Below the pieces are notes generated by a model. That model had not been told where the DNA came from, searched no databases, and worked only from the letters and a program-made list of their open reading frames with translations. Shown in pieces: positions 16,374 to 25,414 of a stretch of 64,000 nucleotides of DNA. The stretch spans positions 18,302 to 82,301 of the forward strand of contig CALXBE010000008.1 of the NCBI GenBank assembly GCA_944386495.1, written 5' to 3'. Both the position numbers and the translations under genes were made by a program. Origin of the DNA: an uncultured Gemmiger sp. (GTDB lineage: Bacteria > Bacillota > Clostridia > Oscillospirales > Ruminococcaceae). Within the stretch, counting starts at the first letter, position 1, and every line of letters starts with the position of its first letter.

Positions 16374-18094
16374 TTAAAAAACTGGCAGCGCATATCGGGG
16401 AGTATAAGCTGCCCTCTTTTTTGACTCCGGTATGCATGATACTGGAAGTTATTATGGAAATGATTATCCCCCTGCTGATGGCATCTATCATTGATAAAGG
16501 TGTCAACATGGGGGATATGGGCCATGTGGCCCGGGTGGGAGCGGTCATGCTGGCGGCAACCCTGCTCAGCCTGGCAGCTGGTATCGGCGGCGCTCATTTT
16601 GGTGCAGTGGCCAGCGCAGGCTTTGCCAAGAACCTGCGGCAGGCCATGTTCAGCCGGATTCAGGAGTACAGCTTTTCCAACATTGACAAGTACTCCACTG
16701 CCGGTCTGGTGACCCGTCTTACCACCGATGTGACCAATGTGCAGAATGCATACATGATGATTCTGCGGATGTGCTTCCGGGCTCCGGTCACCATGATCGT
16801 GGCCTTGTTTATGGCTTTCTCCATCAATGCCCGGCTGTCCAGCATCTTCCTGGTGGTTCTGGTGTTCCTGGGGATTTGCCTGGAATTTATTATGAGCCGG
16901 GCGTTCCCTCTGTTCAGCCAGGTATTCAAAAAGTACGATGCCCTGAACAGCAGCGTTCAGGAAAATGTCAATGCTATCCGGGTGGTCAAGGCCTATGTCC
17001 GGGAAGAACATGAAAATGAAAAGTTCCGCATGGCCAGCAGCAACCTGAAAAACCTGTTTGTCAAGGCTGAAAAGATGGTTGTGCTGAACATGCCTCTTAT
17101 GCAGTTCTGCTCCTACGGCTGTATTCTTATTCTCAGCTATATGGGTGCAAAGTTCATTGTGGCAGGGGATATGACCACCGGCAACCTGACCAGCATGCTC
17201 AGCTATGTGATGAACATCCTCATGAGCATGATGATGCTGAGCATGGTTTTTGTTATGATCACCATGTCCAAGGCTGCCGCAGAGCGAATCGTGGAAGTCC
17301 TGGAAGAACAGCCCACCATCGCTGACGGTGCAGAGAATGTCATGGAAGTGAAGGACGGTTCCATTGTCTTTGACCATGTAAACTTTGCCTACAAAAAGGA
17401 CGGCAATATGGTCCTGAAAGATATCTGCCTGAACATTCCGGCCGGAGCCACTGTGGGAATCCTGGGCGGTACCGGCAGTGCCAAGTCCAGTCTGGTCAAC
17501 CTGATTCCCCGGCTTTATGATGTGACCGAGGGCAGTGTCAAGGTAGGCGGCCTGGATGTGCGGAAGTACAATATTGAAGCCCTCCGGGAAAGCGTGGCTG
17601 TGGTGCTGCAGAAGAATGTTCTGTTCAGCGGCACCATCAACGACAACATTCGCTGGGGTAAGGAAGATGCCACCCAGGAGGAAATCCAGGAGGTCTGCAA
17701 GCTGGCCTGTGCCGACGAGTTTATCCAGACCTTCCCTGATAAATACGAGACCCATATTGAACAGGGCGGCACCAATGTGTCCGGCGGCCAGAAGCAGCGG
17801 CTTTGTATTGCCCGCGCTCTTATCAAGCGGCCTAAGGTTCTGATTCTGGACGACTCCACCAGCGCTGTGGATACCGCTACCGATGCCCGCATCCGGGAGG
17901 CATTTGCCAAGAAGATTCCCGGTACCACCAAACTGATTATTGCCCAGCGAATCTCCAGCGTGCAGGATTCCGACATTATTGTGGTTCTGGACGATGGCAA
18001 GATCAACGGTGTGGGCACCCATGAGGAACTCATGGCCAACAATGCCATCTATCGCGATGTATATGAATCTCAGATGAAAGGAAGTGAGGAATAA
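16370..18094 (+). CDS. ABC multidrug exporter half-transporter with degenerate ATP site
   Basis: A 574-residue type IV ABC exporter subunit: six transmembrane helices (about residues 15-300) then an ATPase domain. Its nucleotide site is non-canonical. Walker A is GGTGSAKS, with Ala where Gly is usual. Walker B ends LILDDST, with Asp replacing the catalytic Glu. The switch His is Gln (IIAQRISS). The signature VSGGQ is intact. This is the pattern of the non-catalytic half of heterodimeric exporters such as TM287/288. It overlaps marR by 4 bases and shares one base with the partner gene. The substrate is unknown, likely a drug, peptide or lipid. Confidence 0.92.
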   Translation: MIKKLAAHIGEYKLPSFLTPVCMILEVIMEMIIPLLMASIIDKGVNMGDMGHVARVGAVMLAATLLSLAAGIGGAHFGAVASAGFAKNLRQAMFSRIQEYSFSNIDKYSTAGLVTRLTTDVTNVQNAYMMILRMCFRAPVTMIVALFMAFSINARLSSIFLVVLVFLGICLEFIMSRAFPLFSQVFKKYDALNSSVQENVNAIRVVKAYVREEHENEKFRMASSNLKNLFVKAEKMVVLNMPLMQFCSYGCILILSYMGAKFIVAGDMTTGNLTSMLSYVMNILMSMMMLSMVFVMITMSKAAAERIVEVLEEQPTIADGAENVMEVKDGSIVFDHVNFAYKKDGNMVLKDICLNIPAGATVGILGGTGSAKSSLVNLIPRLYDVTEGSVKVGGLDVRKYNIEALRESVAVVLQKNVLFSGTINDNIRWGKEDATQEEIQEVCKLACADEFIQTFPDKYETHIEQGGTNVSGGQKQRLCIARALIKRPKVLILDDSTSAVDTATDARIREAFAKKIPGTTKLIIAQRISSVQDSDIIVVLDDGKINGVGTHEELMANNAIYRDVYESQMKGSEE

Positions 18095-20013
18095 TGCCGG
18101 GTCCGGGAAACCGAGTTGCCAACCAGGTGGCCGCACGGAAGGTGCAGAACCCTGGAAAAATCTTTAAGCGGCTGCTGGGCATCCTCTTTGAGGATTATGC
18201 GGTCCACTTGATCGTGGTGGTGGCCTGCATTATCATCAGCGCCATCTGCAATGTGCAGGGCACCCTTTTCATGCGGGATTTGATCGACCTGTACATTGTT
18301 CCCTGTATCGGACAGCAGAACCCCGATTTCGGCCCTCTCACCGGCGCTATTGTGCGGGTTGCCTGCTTCTATGTTCTGGGTATTCTGGCCACATACGCCT
18401 ATCAGCGTATCATGATCGTGGTGAGCCAGGGAACCTTGAAGGATATCCGGGACCAGCTTTTCACCCACATGGAAAGCCTGCCCCTGCGGTATTTTGACAC
18501 CCACGCTCACGGCGATATCATGTCGGTGTATACCAACGATACCGATACCCTCCGGCAGCTTATCAGCCAGAGTATGCCCCAGTTTGCCAGCAGTCTGGTC
18601 ACCATCCTGACTGTGGTGGTAAGCATGATTTACCTGAGCCCGGTGCTGACTCTGTTCAGCCTGGCCATGGTAGCCCTTATGACCTTTATCACCGGCAAGG
18701 TGGCCTCCCACTCCGGCCGGTTCTTTGTGGAGCAGCAGCGTAGGCTGGGCGCCATCAACGGCTACATTGAGGAAATGATGGAAGGCCAGAAGGTGGTCAA
18801 GGTGTTCTGCCGGGAGGAAAAATCCAAGGAACAGTTTGACCAGCTCAACGAGGCCCTCTGCGAAAGCTCCACCAAGGCAAACGCCTTCTCCAGTATGCTG
18901 GGCCCTGTCAACATGAACCTGGGCAACGCCGGGTATGTGGTCTGTGCCATGGCCGGGGGCGTGTTGGCTATCTCCGGCTTCGGTGGTTTCACCCTGGGCG
19001 GCCTGGCCAGCTTCCTCAGCCTGGAAAAGAGCTTTACCATGCCCATCAGCCAGGTCAGCCAGCAGCTGAACAGCGTGGTTATGGCCATGGCCGGCGCAGA
19101 CCGTATCTTCAAACTGTTGGATGAACCCAGCGAAGGGGATAACGGTTTTGTGGAACTGGTAAATGTGCGGAAGAGCAATAAGGAAGCCTCTGACGGGGAG
19201 TACGACCTGGAAGTTGTGGATGAGCATACCGGCCAGTGGGCCTGGGTCACCGGAGAAAACAAGACCATCCTGAGCAAGGTGGAAGGGGATGTGGTGTTCG
19301 AGCATGTGGACTTCGGATACACCCCCGAGAAAATCGTGCTCCATGATATCAACCTGTACGCCAAACCGGGCCAGAAGATTGCCTTTGTAGGCTCCACCGG
19401 CGCAGGCAAAACCACCATTACCAACCTGATCAACCGGTTCTATGACATCCAGAAGGGCTCCATCCGGTATGATGGAATCACTATCAGCAAGATAAAGAAG
19501 AGCGATCTTCGCCGGAGTTTGGGCATCGTTCTTCAGGATACCCACCTGTTCACCGGCACCGTAGCCGAGAACATCAAGTACGGAAAGCTGGATGCTACCC
19601 AGGAGGAAGTGGAGGCCGCCGCACGGCTGGCCAATGCCGACGGATTCATCAAGATGCTTCCCCAGGGATATGACACCATGCTCACCGGAGACGGTGCCAA
19701 CCTGAGCCAGGGCCAGCGGCAGCTGCTGGCCATTGCCCGGGCGGCCATTGCCGACCCGCCTGTTCTGATTCTGGACGAGGCAACCTCCTCCATTGATACC
19801 CGCACCGAGAAAATCGTGCAGGACGGCATGGATAAGCTGATGGAGGGGCGGACTGTATTTGTCATTGCCCACCGGCTCAGCACGGTCCGGAACAGCGACT
19901 GCATTATGGTGCTGGAGCAGGGACGGATCATTGAGCGGGGCAGCCATAAGGAGCTGCTGGCCCAGAAGGGCAAGTATTACCAGCTTTATACCGGCGCCTT
20001 TGAATTGGAATAA
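18094..20013 (+). CDS. ABC multidrug exporter half-transporter, catalytic partner
   Basis: A 639-residue exporter subunit with six transmembrane helices and a canonical ATPase: Walker A GSTGAGKTT, Walker B LILDEATSS, switch His in VIAHRLST. Its signature is LSQGQ rather than LSGGQ, which fits the degenerate composite site formed with the partner Walker B. About 60 extra residues (near 345-405) separate membrane and ATPase domains. The start overlaps the preceding stop (TAATG). Together with the previous protein it forms one heterodimeric efflux pump under MarR control. Confidence 0.92.
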   Translation: MPGPGNRVANQVAARKVQNPGKIFKRLLGILFEDYAVHLIVVVACIIISAICNVQGTLFMRDLIDLYIVPCIGQQNPDFGPLTGAIVRVACFYVLGILATYAYQRIMIVVSQGTLKDIRDQLFTHMESLPLRYFDTHAHGDIMSVYTNDTDTLRQLISQSMPQFASSLVTILTVVVSMIYLSPVLTLFSLAMVALMTFITGKVASHSGRFFVEQQRRLGAINGYIEEMMEGQKVVKVFCREEKSKEQFDQLNEALCESSTKANAFSSMLGPVNMNLGNAGYVVCAMAGGVLAISGFGGFTLGGLASFLSLEKSFTMPISQVSQQLNSVVMAMAGADRIFKLLDEPSEGDNGFVELVNVRKSNKEASDGEYDLEVVDEHTGQWAWVTGENKTILSKVEGDVVFEHVDFGYTPEKIVLHDINLYAKPGQKIAFVGSTGAGKTTITNLINRFYDIQKGSIRYDGITISKIKKSDLRRSLGIVLQDTHLFTGTVAENIKYGKLDATQEEVEAAARLANADGFIKMLPQGYDTMLTGDGANLSQGQRQLLAIARAAIADPPVLILDEATSSIDTRTEKIVQDGMDKLMEGRTVFVIAHRLSTVRNSDCIMVLEQGRIIERGSHKELLAQKGKYYQLYTGAFELE

Positions 20014-20040
20014 TACCAAGCCATCAAACACAGGACGGTT

Positions 20041-20084
20041 ATACCGCCGGGGAAGGGAACAGCCTTCCCCGGCGGTATTCTTTT
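20041..20084 (+). terminator. Terminator of the marR-exporter operon
   Basis: A perfect 16-bp stem (20041-20056 with 20063-20078), 6-base loop, followed by TCTTTT. Confidence 0.9.
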
Positions 20085-20125
20085 AAAAAGGGAAAGGCCC
20101 CCGGACCAAAAGGTCCGGGGGCCTT
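20082..20125 (-). terminator. Terminator of clpB
   Basis: A perfect 14-bp stem (20094-20107 with 20112-20125), loop AAAA, 33 bases past the clpB stop. On the minus strand it is followed by a T-rich run. Confidence 0.8.
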
Positions 20126-20157
20126 CTCTGACTTTTGCAACAGAAGGAAGTTGGTAC

Positions 20158-22767
20158 TTAACGGAGCACCAGCTGGTCGTTCTCCGCATCCACGGTCAGG
20201 GTGGAGCCGGGCAGAGGCGGGTCGGCAATCAGCCGGCGGGCCACCATGGTTTCCACATGGCTCTGGAGATACCGCTTGAGAGGACGAGCGCCGTAAATGG
20301 GGTCGTAGCCGCCCTGGATGATGAGGGACTTGGCAGCGGGAGTGACGGTGAGGGTCAGTTCCTTGTCTGCCAGACGGTGCTGCAGGTCTGCAATAAGCAG
20401 GTCCACAATGCCGCCGATTTCCTCCTTGGTCAGGCTCTTGTAGTAGACGATTTCATCCAGACGGTTGAGGAACTCGGGGCGGAACTGCTGTTTCAGCAGG
20501 GCATCCACCTGAGCCCGGGCCTGAGCATCGATCTCGTTGCCGCCCTGGGCACGGCTCCGTTCCAGAGCCTCCAGAATAATGGGGCTGCCCAGGTTGCTGG
20601 TCAGGATGATGATGGTGTTCTTGAAGTCCACGGTCCGGCCCTGGCTGTCGGTAATGTGACCATCGTCCAGAACCTGGAGCAGGATGTTGAATACATCGGG
20701 ATGGGCTTTCTCCACCTCATCAAAGAGGACTACACTGTAGGGCTTCCGCCGGACGGCCTCGGTGAGCTGGCCGCCCTCCTCGTATCCCACATATCCCGGA
20801 GGCGCACCAATAAGCCGGCTGACGCTGAATTTCTCCATGTATTCGGTCATGTCGATTCGAACCATGTTCTTCTCGTCGTCAAACAGGCACTGAGCCAAAG
20901 CTTTGGCCAGCTCGGTCTTGCCTACGCCGGTGGGGCCCAGGAAGAGGAAGCTGCCAATGGGCCGGTTGGGGTTGGCGATGCCGGCACGGCTGCGGAGGAT
21001 AGCCTCGCTTACCTTCTTGACGGCTTCGTCCTGACCGACCACCCGCTGATGGAGGATTTTGTCCAGATTGAGCAGTTTCTCCCGCTCGCCCTCTACCAGC
21101 TTTTCCACCGGGATTCCGGTCCAGCGGGCCACAATACGGGCAATTTCTTCCTCAGTCACCCGGTCCCGGAGCAGGCTGTTCTCCTGCTTCTGGGCGGCGG
21201 CCTTTTCGCTCTCCTCCAGCTGTGCCTGGAGTTTGGGAAGAATGCTGTACTGCAGCTCTCCGGCTTTGGCGTAATCGCCGGTGCGGGTAGCAGTCTCAAT
21301 GTCGGCCTTGGTCTGTTCCAGTTTGGCACGAATCTCCTGAACGCTGCCGATGGAGTTCTTCTCGTTCTCCCACTGAGCCTTCATGGAGTTGAACTGGTCC
21401 CGCAGCTCGGCCATCTCCTTCTGGAGGGCGGCCAGCCGCTGGGCACTGGCATTGTCGGTCTCTTTCTTGAGACTGATTTCCTCAATTTGAAGCTGGGTGA
21501 TTTTGTGCTGCAGGTCATCCAGTTCAGCAGGCATGCTGTCCATCTCGGTCTTGATCATGGCACAGGCTTCGTCCACCAGGTCGATGGCCTTGTCGGGAAG
21601 GAACCGGTCAGTAATGTACCGGTTGGAGAGGGTAGCGGCAGCCACCAGGGCAGTGTCCTGAATCTTGACGCCGTGGAACACCTCGTACCGCTCTTTCAGA
21701 CCACGAAGGATGCTGATGGTGTCCTCCACGGTGGGCTCATCCACCTGGACCGGCTGGAACCGCCGCTCCAGAGCAGGGTCCTTCTCAATATACTGCCGGT
21801 ACTCGTCCAGGGTGGTGGCGCCGATGCAGTGGAGCTCGCCCCGGGCCAGCATGGGTTTCAGCAGATTGCCTGCATCCATGGCACCGTCAGTCTTGCCTGC
21901 GCCCACAATGGTGTGGAGCTCATCAATGAAGAGGATGATTTCGCCCTCGCTCTTTTTCACCTCGTTGAGGACGCTCTTGAGCCGTTCCTCAAACTCGCCC
22001 CGGTACTTGGCACCGGCCACCAGAGCGCCCATGTCCAGACTGAACACCTTCCGGTTTTTCAGGTTCTCAGGCACATCGCCCCGGACAATACGCTGGGCCA
22101 GACCTTCGGCAATGGCGGTTTTACCAACACCGGGCTCGCCGATAAGGCAAGGATTGTTTTTCCGCTTCCGGCTGAGGATACGGATGACATTCCGAATCTC
22201 GCTGTCCCGTCCGATGACCGGGTCCAGCTTGTTCTGACGGGCCATCTCCACCAGTTCCTGGCCGTACTTTTTCAGTACATCGTAGGTGTCCTCGGGATGG
22301 TCGCTGGTCACCCGCTGGTTGCCCCGGACCTTGGCCAGGGCAGCCATAAACTTGTTCTTGTCAATAGAGAACTGGCGGAACACTTCGGCGCAGGCGGAGC
22401 CGGGATGTTCCAGCAGGCCCAGGAAGATGTGTTCCACGCTGATATATTCGTCCTTCATAGCGGAGGCCTGGGCCTCGGCGGCATTCAGGGCTTTGTCCAG
22501 ATCCGGGGTAATGTATACCTTCTCCGGGTCCCTGCCGCTGCCGGTCACATGGGGGAGAAGGGAAACCTTCTCCATGGCCGCCTGGGCAAAGTTCTGGGGC
22601 TGGACCCCCATCTGTTCCAGCAGCTGAGGGATCAGCCCATCCTGCTGGCTGGCCAGAGCTGCCAGCAGATGCTGGGGCTCCAAAGCCTGATTCTGATATT
22701 CCACGGCCAACTGCTGTGCAGCCTGTACCGCTTCCATGGTTTTTTGAGTAAAGCGATTTGCATTCAT
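20158..22767 (-). CDS. clpB: ClpB/Hsp104 protein disaggregase
   Basis: An 869-residue AAA+ chaperone that, with the DnaK system, extracts proteins from aggregates. It has an N-terminal repeat domain (residues 1 to about 145), AAA-1 with Walker [10 protein letters not shown] and Walker [10 protein letters not shown], and a coiled-coil middle domain of about 120 residues that separates ClpB from ClpA/C. AAA-2 follows with Walker [10 protein letters not shown]. Pore loops [10 protein letters not shown] and GYVGYEEGG are present. The ATG has AAAGGGGG about 10 bases upstream. Transcription starts about 125 bases upstream, from a promoter next to a CIRCE operator, so HrcA should control it. Confidence 0.97.
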   Translation of the reverse strand: MNANRFTQKTMEAVQAAQQLAVEYQNQALEPQHLLAALASQQDGLIPQLLEQMGVQPQNFAQAAMEKVSLLPHVTGSGRDPEKVYITPDLDKALNAAEAQASAMKDEYISVEHIFLGLLEHPGSACAEVFRQFSIDKNKFMAALAKVRGNQRVTSDHPEDTYDVLKKYGQELVEMARQNKLDPVIGRDSEIRNVIRILSRKRKNNPCLIGEPGVGKTAIAEGLAQRIVRGDVPENLKNRKVFSLDMGALVAGAKYRGEFEERLKSVLNEVKKSEGEIILFIDELHTIVGAGKTDGAMDAGNLLKPMLARGELHCIGATTLDEYRQYIEKDPALERRFQPVQVDEPTVEDTISILRGLKERYEVFHGVKIQDTALVAAATLSNRYITDRFLPDKAIDLVDEACAMIKTEMDSMPAELDDLQHKITQLQIEEISLKKETDNASAQRLAALQKEMAELRDQFNSMKAQWENEKNSIGSVQEIRAKLEQTKADIETATRTGDYAKAGELQYSILPKLQAQLEESEKAAAQKQENSLLRDRVTEEEIARIVARWTGIPVEKLVEGEREKLLNLDKILHQRVVGQDEAVKKVSEAILRSRAGIANPNRPIGSFLFLGPTGVGKTELAKALAQCLFDDEKNMVRIDMTEYMEKFSVSRLIGAPPGYVGYEEGGQLTEAVRRKPYSVVLFDEVEKAHPDVFNILLQVLDDGHITDSQGRTVDFKNTIIILTSNLGSPIILEALERSRAQGGNEIDAQARAQVDALLKQQFRPEFLNRLDEIVYYKSLTKEEIGGIVDLLIADLQHRLADKELTLTVTPAAKSLIIQGGYDPIYGARPLKRYLQSHVETMVARRLIADPPLPGSTLTVDAENDQLVLR

Positions 22768-22871
22768 AGGTCAAACCCCCTTTAAAATGTTGTTTTGGCA
22801 AATTGCGCGGTTTAATTGCTAACCGCTGAAAAAAGAAAAATATATTGAATTAAAGAAGAATTTCATATATA

Positions 22872-22898
22872 TTAGCACTCTACCTCCTAGATTGCTAA
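22872..22898 (-). promoter_or_regulatory. CIRCE operator (HrcA site) of clpB
   Basis: TTAGCACTC, a 9-base spacer, then GATTGCTAA. The consensus second arm is GAGTGCTAA, so one base differs. It lies immediately downstream of the -10, where HrcA would block transcription. hrcA itself is not in this window. Confidence 0.88.
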
Positions 22899-22899
22899 T

Positions 22900-22928
22900 A
22901 TTGTACAACGAATTGGATCTGCTGTCAA
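22900..22928 (-). promoter_or_regulatory. Heat-shock promoter of clpB
   Basis: On the minus strand consensus TTGACA (22923-22928), a 17-base spacer and TACAAT (22900-22905), followed directly by CIRCE. Confidence 0.88.
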
Positions 22929-22975
22929 TGAAAAAATTATGAATTTTTTGAAGGGGAAAGGAGCCTCCCTTTACC

Positions 22976-23004
22976 TTGACCGTGACCCCGAGAGAGTGTA
23001 TTAT
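22976..23004 (+). promoter_or_regulatory. Promoter of metY-metA
   Basis: TTGACC (22976-22981), 17-base spacer, TATTAT (22999-23004). The leader is only about 45 bases, too short for a SAM riboswitch or T-box. Confidence 0.75.
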
Positions 23005-23056
23005 TAAAGAATAGTATTTCAGGTCCCCGGATTGGGGTAGGGAAGGATGGAAAAGT

Positions 23057-24337
23057 ATGAGTTTTGATCGTGATACTATCTGCGTGCAGGGAGGCTACAC
23101 TCCCGGAAATGGGGAACCCCGGCAGATTCCCATTATCCAGAGCACTACCTTTAAATATGCCACCAGTGAGGATATGGGCAAGCTGTTTGACCTGGAAGCC
23201 AGCGGTTATTTCTACACCCGGCTCCAGAACCCCACCAACGACTATGTGGCAGCCAAGATCTGCCAGCTGGAGGGAGGCACTGCCGCCATGCTGACCAGCA
23301 GCGGCCAGGCAGCCAACTTCTACGCCATCTTTAATATTGCCAACTGCGGCGACCATGTGGTGGCCAGCAGCACCATCTACGGAGGAACCTTCAACCTGTT
23401 CCATGTGACCATGCGGAAGATGGGAATTGAGTTCACCTTTGTGAATCCCGACTGCACCCCTGAGGAACTGGAGGCTGCTTTCCGGCCCAACACCAAGGCC
23501 GTGTTTGGCGAAACCATTGCCAACCCGGCCCTCACCGTTCTGGACATTGAAAAGTTCGCCAAGGCTGCCCACAGCCATGGAGTTCCCCTGGTCATCGACA
23601 ACACCTTTGCCACCCCTGTCAACTGCCGTCCCTTCGAGTGGGGCGCCGATATTGTCACCCACTCCACCACCAAGTACATGGACGGACACGGCGCCGGGGT
23701 AGGCGGCTGCATTGTGGACAGCGGCAAGTTTGACTGGATGGCTCACGCTGACAAGTTCCCCGGCCTGACCACCCCCGATGACAGCTACCACGGCATTACC
23801 TATGCCGAGAAATTTGGCAAGGAAGGGGCCTTCATCACCAAGTGCACTGCCCAGCTCATGCGGGACTTCGGCTCCATCCAGGCTCCCCAGAATGCCTTTA
23901 TTCTCAACCTGGGACTGGAGAGCCTTCATGTCCGGATGAAGCGCCATTGTGAGAACGGCCTGGCTGTGGCTCAGTTCCTGGCAAACCATCCCAAAATCAG
24001 CTATGTGAACTACTGCGGCCTGCCCGGGGACAAGTACTATGAGCTGGCTCAGAAGTACCTCCCTAATGGCAGCTGCGGCGTGGTCAGCTTTGGGGTCAAG
24101 GGAGGCCGGAAGGCTGCCGAGACCTTTATGAAGCATCTGAAACTGGCTGCCATTGAGACCCATGTGGCAGATGCCCGCACCTGCTGCCTCCATCCCGCCA
24201 GCGCCACCCACCGCCAGATGAACGATGAGGAACTGGCCGCCGCCGGTGTGGCTCCCGACCTGGTCCGGCTCAGCTGCGGCCTGGAAGCTGCCTCCGACCT
24301 GATTGCCGACCTGTCCCAGGCTCTGGACCAAATCTGA
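23057..24337 (+). CDS. metY: O-acetylhomoserine sulfhydrylase (PLP-dependent)
   Basis: A 426-residue Cys/Met-metabolism PLP enzyme. It makes homocysteine from O-acetylhomoserine and sulfide, a step in methionine synthesis. The PLP lysine is Lys206 in HSTTKYMDGHG; the phosphate-binding TSSGQAANFYA and the typical YTRLQNPTND are present. Length and the SFDRDTICVQGGYTP start match MetY rather than MetB/MetC. It is followed after 23 bases by metA, whose product makes its substrate, so the two form a pathway operon. Confidence 0.93.
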   Translation: MSFDRDTICVQGGYTPGNGEPRQIPIIQSTTFKYATSEDMGKLFDLEASGYFYTRLQNPTNDYVAAKICQLEGGTAAMLTSSGQAANFYAIFNIANCGDHVVASSTIYGGTFNLFHVTMRKMGIEFTFVNPDCTPEELEAAFRPNTKAVFGETIANPALTVLDIEKFAKAAHSHGVPLVIDNTFATPVNCRPFEWGADIVTHSTTKYMDGHGAGVGGCIVDSGKFDWMAHADKFPGLTTPDDSYHGITYAEKFGKEGAFITKCTAQLMRDFGSIQAPQNAFILNLGLESLHVRMKRHCENGLAVAQFLANHPKISYVNYCGLPGDKYYELAQKYLPNGSCGVVSFGVKGGRKAAETFMKHLKLAAIETHVADARTCCLHPASATHRQMNDEELAAAGVAPDLVRLSCGLEAASDLIADLSQALDQI

Positions 24338-24360
24338 AACCAAGTTAGGACGATTTAAGT

Positions 24361-25296
24361 ATGCCCCTTATCATACCCCAAACTCTTCCGGCTTATCAGG
24401 CTCTGGGGGAGGAGAATATCTTTGTCATGCATGAGGAACGGGCTCACACCCAGAATATCCGCCCTCTGCGGATCGTGGTCCTCAACCTGATGCCCACCAA
24501 AATTGTGACCGAGACCCAGATTGCCCGGCTGCTGGCCAACAGCCCTCTGCAGGTGGAGTTCACCCTTCTTCAGACTGCCAGCCATACCGCCAGCCATGTG
24601 TCTATGGACCATATGGAGGCTTTTTACAAGACCTTCGATGAAATCAGGGACCAGCGCTTTGACGGAATGATCATTACCGGCGCACCGGTGGAGACCATCC
24701 CCTTTGAAGAGGTGGATTACTGGCCTGAACTCTGCGAGATCATGGAGTTCACCAAAACCAATGTGTATTCCACCCTCCATGTCTGCTGGGGGGCACAGGC
24801 GGGCCTCTATTACCATTTTGGAATCCAGAAAGAACTGCTTCCCCAAAAGATGTTCGGCATTTTCGAGCATCGGGTCACCCGGCCCAACAACCCCCTGGTG
24901 CGCGGGTTTGATGAGGTGTTCTATGCTCCCCACAGCCGCCATACCGGGGTGCGGCGCCGGGATGTGGATGCCTGCACCGAGCTGCGGATTCTGGCCGAAA
25001 GCGATGAGGCAGGGGTTTACCTGATGAGCACCGACAGTGGCCGGCAGATTTTTGTGACCGGTCACCCGGAGTATGATAAATTCACCCTGGACAGTGAATA
25101 CCGCAGGGACATCAACCGGGGACTGGATATTGAAGTTCCAAAGAACTATTATCCGGAGGATAACCCCGCCCGGGAGCCTATCTTCCGGTGGAGGGGCCAT
25201 GCCCATCTTCTCTACACCAACTGGCTGAACTATTATGTTTACCAGAATACTCCCTACGACCTGTCCAAACTGGAAGCCTTAAAGGGAAGAACATAA
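24361..25296 (+). CDS. metA: Homoserine O-acetyltransferase (MetA family)
   Basis: A 311-residue enzyme activating homoserine. The catalytic triad is at the family positions: Cys142 (LHVCWGAQA), His235 and Glu237 (TGHPEYDK). Residue 111 is Glu (TGAPVE); in this family Glu111 goes with acetyl-CoA use, while Gly111, as in E. coli, goes with succinyl-CoA. Acetyl specificity fits the upstream O-acetylhomoserine sulfhydrylase. It lies 23 bases downstream of metY and ends in a strong terminator. Confidence 0.93.
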   Translation: MPLIIPQTLPAYQALGEENIFVMHEERAHTQNIRPLRIVVLNLMPTKIVTETQIARLLANSPLQVEFTLLQTASHTASHVSMDHMEAFYKTFDEIRDQRFDGMIITGAPVETIPFEEVDYWPELCEIMEFTKTNVYSTLHVCWGAQAGLYYHFGIQKELLPQKMFGIFEHRVTRPNNPLVRGFDEVFYAPHSRHTGVRRRDVDACTELRILAESDEAGVYLMSTDSGRQIFVTGHPEYDKFTLDSEYRRDINRGLDIEVPKNYYPEDNPAREPIFRWRGHAHLLYTNWLNYYVYQNTPYDLSKLEALKGRT

Positions 25297-25302
25297 AGAC
25301 AG

Positions 25303-25333
25303 AAAGCCGGAACCCAGAAGGTTCCGGCTTTTT
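25303..25333 (+). terminator. Terminator of metY-metA
   Basis: A perfect 12-bp stem (25303-25314 with 25320-25331), loop CAGAA, ending in TTTTT. Confidence 0.9.
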
Positions 25334-25350
25334 CTTACGGTATTTATAAT

Positions 25351-25386
25351 AAAAGAAGGACAGCCTTTGGGCTGTCCTTCTTTTTT
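25351..25386. terminator. Bidirectional terminator between convergent metA and the PPIase lipoprotein gene
   Basis: A 15-bp stem (25351-25365 with 25370-25384), loop TTTG, with A-rich and T-rich flanks, so it works on both strands. It lies 29 bases past the minus-strand stop. Confidence 0.88.
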
Positions 25387-25414
25387 GATTGATTTTTGAT
25401 TGATTAGATTGGAA

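Noticed and set aside
20257-22785. 842-codon open frame on the plus strand
   Set aside because: It is the shadow of clpB; both AAA domains and the CIRCE promoter are on the minus strand.
22929-23056. SAM riboswitch or T-box ahead of metY
   Set aside because: The leader after the promoter is only about 45 bases and has no conserved structure.
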